Positions 60,361 through 64,000 of a stretch of 64,000 bases of DNA are shown here, one piece after another. This DNA is from Tubulanus polymorphus (Eukaryota > Nemertea > Palaeonemertea > Tubulaniformes > Tubulanidae): NCBI RefSeq assembly GCF_964204645.1, contig NC_134029.1, forward strand, positions 2,799,001-2,863,000, written 5' to 3'. The first letter of the stretch is position 1, and every line of letters begins with the position of its first letter. Made by a program: the position numbers and the translations under genes. The notes beneath the pieces are model-generated. The model was not told the origin of the DNA. It made no database searches and saw only the letters and a list, made by a program, of their open reading frames with translations.

Positions 60361-62579
60361 TCCTAATAACTGAGCAGAGTTTTGTTTATGGGAACAAATC
60401 AGTAAAACGTATAAGGCCAGTCATTCCTCGTACAAATCAAATCACATCTCGTTTATATCGTGGTCACACTTATAACGACTTATAACAATTTATCTCGCAC
60501 TCGACGAAGTTTCGGCCAAGAACGATTAAAAAACAATTATCCAAGGTATTCGCTATAAAATCCCCAGACGAATATCTCATAAAATCGACTGTTGTTATTG
60601 TTTTGGACTAATTACGAATCGAGTAGAATTATCTAGAACTGTACGTGGGAATAGTTGATCGGAGGATGACGGTTTAATACGGGGCTGTTGTATCGATAAA
60701 TTGCGATGGTACTTTTTGCGTAATTATTCTGCGTTATCTCAATGACAACAGATCGGGGGGAACAAGTGCTTTCTTCCGCCTCGTAACAGTACGCGGTATA
60801 GGCGCATAGATATCTGAATGTGAAGTATTGTGTTTTCCGGTATCATCGAAAATGATGTATATCTATTTAGAAAACCGCTATAGCATAGATATAACATGGC
60901 TAGTAAATGTAAGTTCCATTTGGCATTCACGCGCAAAAGAAGAACAATATTTTGATAGAAAAAAATGGCGTTATCGCAAATATTTTCACGAAAACACGAT
61001 AACAACATTACTAGTACTGTACTATCAAAGTCTACTAGATTTACAGGCATGCGATCCCTTAAAGATCGCTATAATATAAAATATGAAAAGTGAAACAATC
61101 GGAATCTTTCTTCGAATTCGAATACAGAACGAAAGTTTCGGTTCTGATAAAACACGCTCGGATTTTTATGACGGTATCATACTGAAATTACGTAATCATG
61201 GATCATTCTAAAACCTATCCTCGAAGAGAATACTGGCTGACTTGTCGAAACGAGACAAAAAGGGCGTTTTTACTGAACATTATCCGCAATAGCGACAAGT
61301 TAATCTGTTTTGACAACGAAACAATGACGGCGTCGTCGACCCCGTGGGCGAGGGCACAGTAAAACATAGTCGTGCTCAATGAAAATGCTTTAATTAGCCT
61401 GAATTATCACCATCATCTATTAATTGATAATTAACCTTAAACAATTGCGTATGGACGCGTTTAAAAACACAGCGTGGAAATAAGGATAGATGCTAATCGT
61501 GTTTCAACACGAGTATTCCAATTGACGATGAGGAATTGTTAGTTTGATAATTTCCAAACGAATGTTCCATGTTGATGAAAAGTGTCCCAAGTATAGCTCA
61601 TCGTATAAACCTATTAGATGAGATACAAATAATATAAAAATTCATTGAGAGAAATCCCACAATAACGAAGCCAAGATTGAAAAATATCAGAATGATTATT
61701 TTTGAGGAGCGACGTTTCGGCTAACAACTGTTAGCCATCATCAGGCGTACTGAGAACAAAATATAATACCAGGATATTTATACAAGAATATGAAGAATGT
61801 GAGATAGAATATTGTGTAACTTCTCGTCTTATAAAAATTCAAACTGTTGAATCATTGAGAATGAATTTTGACTAAAGGAATTTACCACGGAAGAACCCGC
61901 AGGCCCCTCTTCATTGACGGTTAACAGCACCTCAAACCCGGCAACTTTCCAATATGTCACTGCAACTGATAAAATGATAATACAAAAGGTTCGCGTTTCT
62001 CGTTTTTTCCTGTATGTTACGTATCGATTTTTTTAAGGATTCATCCCCAGGATTAACTTTAAAAAAAAAAACTCTCTCAAAAATATGCGAGATGTTGCGT
62101 TCAAACTATCATGTAAATTAGAGCTATGCTTAAGGTTGAAGGCTTGTAAGATAAGAAAAAAAATTACAAAAATCTTCTAGAATGAATCTTTTTATCATCA
62201 ACCAATTGTACTTTTCTACTTAAAATTTCTATAGCCATGGTCTGTGTATGTCTTGGGTGAAGTTAATTTATTTCTCGCGAGGAGATTAGTACTGACAATG
62301 TAGGGTTTTTATATGAACGAAGTTATGTCCATTTGCTGAGTACTGTCCCCATGCTCTGTTACCCTCGCGTATAATTCCTAAATCCGACCGACGTCACAGG
62401 ACATCAAACTGACCAGAACACATTTAACATACTTGACAGTACAGTAACGGACAGAACGCGTCCACACCCGAACCTGCGCGCACCAAACACAACGACCCAT
62501 AAGGCTTTTTCTCGCCGTGAAATCGGTAGTTTTTCTACCGGAATATTCGTACATTTTAAAGAAAAGATCCATAAACAAC
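60361..62579. other. Divergent spacer between thrombospondin and the right-edge gene
   Basis: Non-coding as far as I can see; opposing open frames at 60739-61079 overlap and lack splice context. It contains the hammerhead-like element at 61646-61760 and presumably the promoters of both flanking genes. Confidence 0.5.
61646..61760 (-). ncRNA. Hammerhead-ribozyme-like element
   Basis: On the minus strand, 61744 down to 61711 reads CTGATGA, then a 7-bp stem GGCTAAC/GTTAGCC with a four-base loop, then GAAACGTC. These are the two invariant strands of a hammerhead core separated by stem II. The stem III position is only the self-complementary ACGT, as described for minimal type I hammerheads of Penelope-like retroelements, which act as dimers. 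Stem I is short here (GC/GC). GAGAGAAATCCCACAATAAC at about 61646 matches the arm of the palindrome at 63721. Activity is unproven. Confidence 0.5.
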
Positions 62580-64000
62580 ATGGAAAAACACGCGGGACTT
62601 ACAACAAGCTATTCAAAACTGGTAAGTACGACGCTTTTTACGCGTGAAATTTCGGTTTTCAAGTTTTACTTTCATGTTTTAGGTAAAATCATCAGTAAAT
62701 TGTCTATAATTCTAGTATAGAAATATACTATAGTCTACAAAGTAAGGTTTATTTAAAGTTTGAATTAAAACGCTTCATTTACAATCAAATTTTGTAAAAT
62801 GTACGATTATTCGTGAGTTCAAGCGTACGCGTTTTTAGTTCGACCGCGTGTTGTGTTCGATTACTTTCGGTATTTTCCGCCATTTTCCGTTGAGACTATA
62901 ACGGCTTCGTTAACTGATCTTCTTATTCCTCTAATTTACAGCACGTTTTTTTCTGATTTCCTCTCATTATAATTTCATTTCTTTCGCGTGCTTCCAGTGA
63001 AATTAACACGACCTTCCAATAGAAATCAATGAATTAAGGAAATAATGAGCTTCGTTTGAACATGGAAATCTTGACTTATAATAATTAAGGCTCTTCTGAA
63101 TGATCCTCATTAATCAATGATTTTTGTTTTGTAATTCAAAATTTTCACAACAATTCGTAATAACGATAATTCGTTATTCGACTATTGTTTTTGAAACCCT
63201 TTTCGAAAAAAGATCCCATATTTCATAGTGTGAAATATTCATAATTGAGTTATAGATAATACAGATATTTAACAGTTTAGTTAAGACTTGCGTTAAAGGT
63301 GTGTCCGCGATTGTTCCGCTTAATGAACACAAGAATCTGCCAAAGTGTTTGAAGTTTGTTCACCCACACAGAAATCTCCATTCATTCGGTTTAGACTATA
63401 GAATGAGCATAATGACCACACACTAGAATTCAATTCATTATGAAACTGACTTAGTTCTACGCTACAATTAATCGAACTACGCCCAGTTAGCCTCCACGAT
63501 TAGAGGGTGGGAACTTTCAAAAACCTAAATTCGCCTTTTGTCAGTGGCTGTTATTGATTGGAATGCAATGCTAATATCGAATCACTGCCTTGAAATCTCA
63601 ACCGTTTAACCCAAGAATTTAGAGAATCAATCCTACATGAATAGGTTAAAGTAACCGCGTTGACCTGGTATCAGATCAAAAGTGAAGACTGCTAATACTG
63701 AAATACAGCTTACTGAATGAATGAGGAGAGAATCCCACAATGATAATAAAAAGTCCGAAAAAGAAACTCAGGAATTCCTGAGGATGACTATTAGGATATA
63801 GTCGAAACGTTGAAATAAACTACTATCTCGAAGTTTCTTTTTCGGACTTTTTATTATCATTGTGGGATTCTCTCCTCATCGCGTCAACACGGATATAGTG
63901 TTCTACCAATCGTGAACTGAATGAATACTTTCTATTTACAGGTGTTATACATATGTCTCTTACATCTTTCTACATTCATCACATCAACGTCATCACAGAC
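62580..64000 (+). CDS. Start of an unidentified gene, runs off the right edge
   Basis: Exon 1 (62580-62621) begins MEKHAGLTTSYSKL and ends at a consensus donor GTAAGT. A good acceptor (TTTCTATTTACAG) at 63941 starts exon 2, which continues in phase as VLYICLLHLSTFITSTSSQ to the window end. The joined sequence has a hydrophobic stretch soon after the start, fitting a signal peptide or signal anchor. Too little is present to name a family. The alternative is that either exon is spurious; the phase match is the main support. Confidence 0.45.
63721..63879. mobile_element. Foldback element with perfect 48-bp inverted repeats
   Basis: The arm 63721-63768 (starting ATGAGGAGAGAATCCCACAA) is the exact reverse complement of 63832-63879. 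The 63-base centre holds the palindrome CAGGAATTCCTG and GATGACTATTAGGATATAGT followed by CGAAACGTTGAAATAAAC, the family core. It has no coding capacity. It lies in the first intron of the right-edge gene model. It is probably a MITE or a Penelope-derived foldback. Confidence 0.85.

Noticed and set aside
60739-61079. Opposing frames of 83 and 103 codons
   Set aside because: They overlap on opposite strands, with no splice context or resemblance to known proteins.
62378-62581. 67-codon minus-strand frame with cysteines
   Set aside because: It overlaps the probable 5' region of the right-edge gene and has no signal peptide or domain.

Overview
This is a eukaryotic (metazoan) window: AT-rich, with spliced genes whose exons join in frame at GT/AG borders, long introns, microsatellites and small repeats. 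The gene set (a SKOR co-repressor, an LRRC74-like protein, SLC22 transporters, a glycine-receptor-like chloride channel and a short-form thrombospondin), together with invertebrate-style secreted proteins, suggests a marine bilaterian invertebrate. A lophotrochozoan such as a mollusc, brachiopod or annelid is likely, but the phylum is inferred and was not tested. All gene models were built by hand from splice signals, reading phase and protein-family resemblance.

Layout. 1-2972: non-coding upstream DNA with a foldback repeat and a 109-bp tandem duplication. 2981-7385 (+): SKI-family co-repressor SKOR, 7 coding exons, 698 aa. 9130-12836 (+): LRRC74-like protein, 11 exons, 620 aa, with an Arg/Ser-rich tail. 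14044-32791 (+): tandem array of five intact SLC22-type transporter genes (copies A to E), each with the same 10 exons and 535-536 aa; spacers C-D and D-E hold remnants of at least one lost copy. 33561-43079 (-): glycine-receptor-like Cys-loop channel, 8 coding exons, 430 aa. 43080-47100: mostly non-coding, with a 24-bp in-frame repeat, a 192-bp TA microsatellite and a perfect 40-bp palindrome. 47517-47720 (+): small secreted eight-cysteine peptide. 48310-49946 (-): secreted PAN-like protein, 3 exons, 254 aa. 51384-60318 (-): thrombospondin of the pentameric short form, 23 exons, 1021 aa. 62580 to the right edge (+): first two exons of a gene that runs out of the window.

The genes do not form an operon or an obvious shared pathway. 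SKOR is nuclear, SLC22 and the channel are plasma-membrane proteins, and thrombospondin and the two small proteins are extracellular. The most unusual content is the SLC22 array, which shows two promoter classes, patchy near-identity suggesting gene conversion, and ghost exons. Next comes a dispersed family of foldback elements with a GAAAC-type core; one member has a full hammerhead-ribozyme-like core and another a perfect 48-bp inverted repeat. A nested insertion with 15-bp terminal inverted repeats and a 5-bp target duplication sits inside one copy of a duplicated 156-bp unit in the channel gene.
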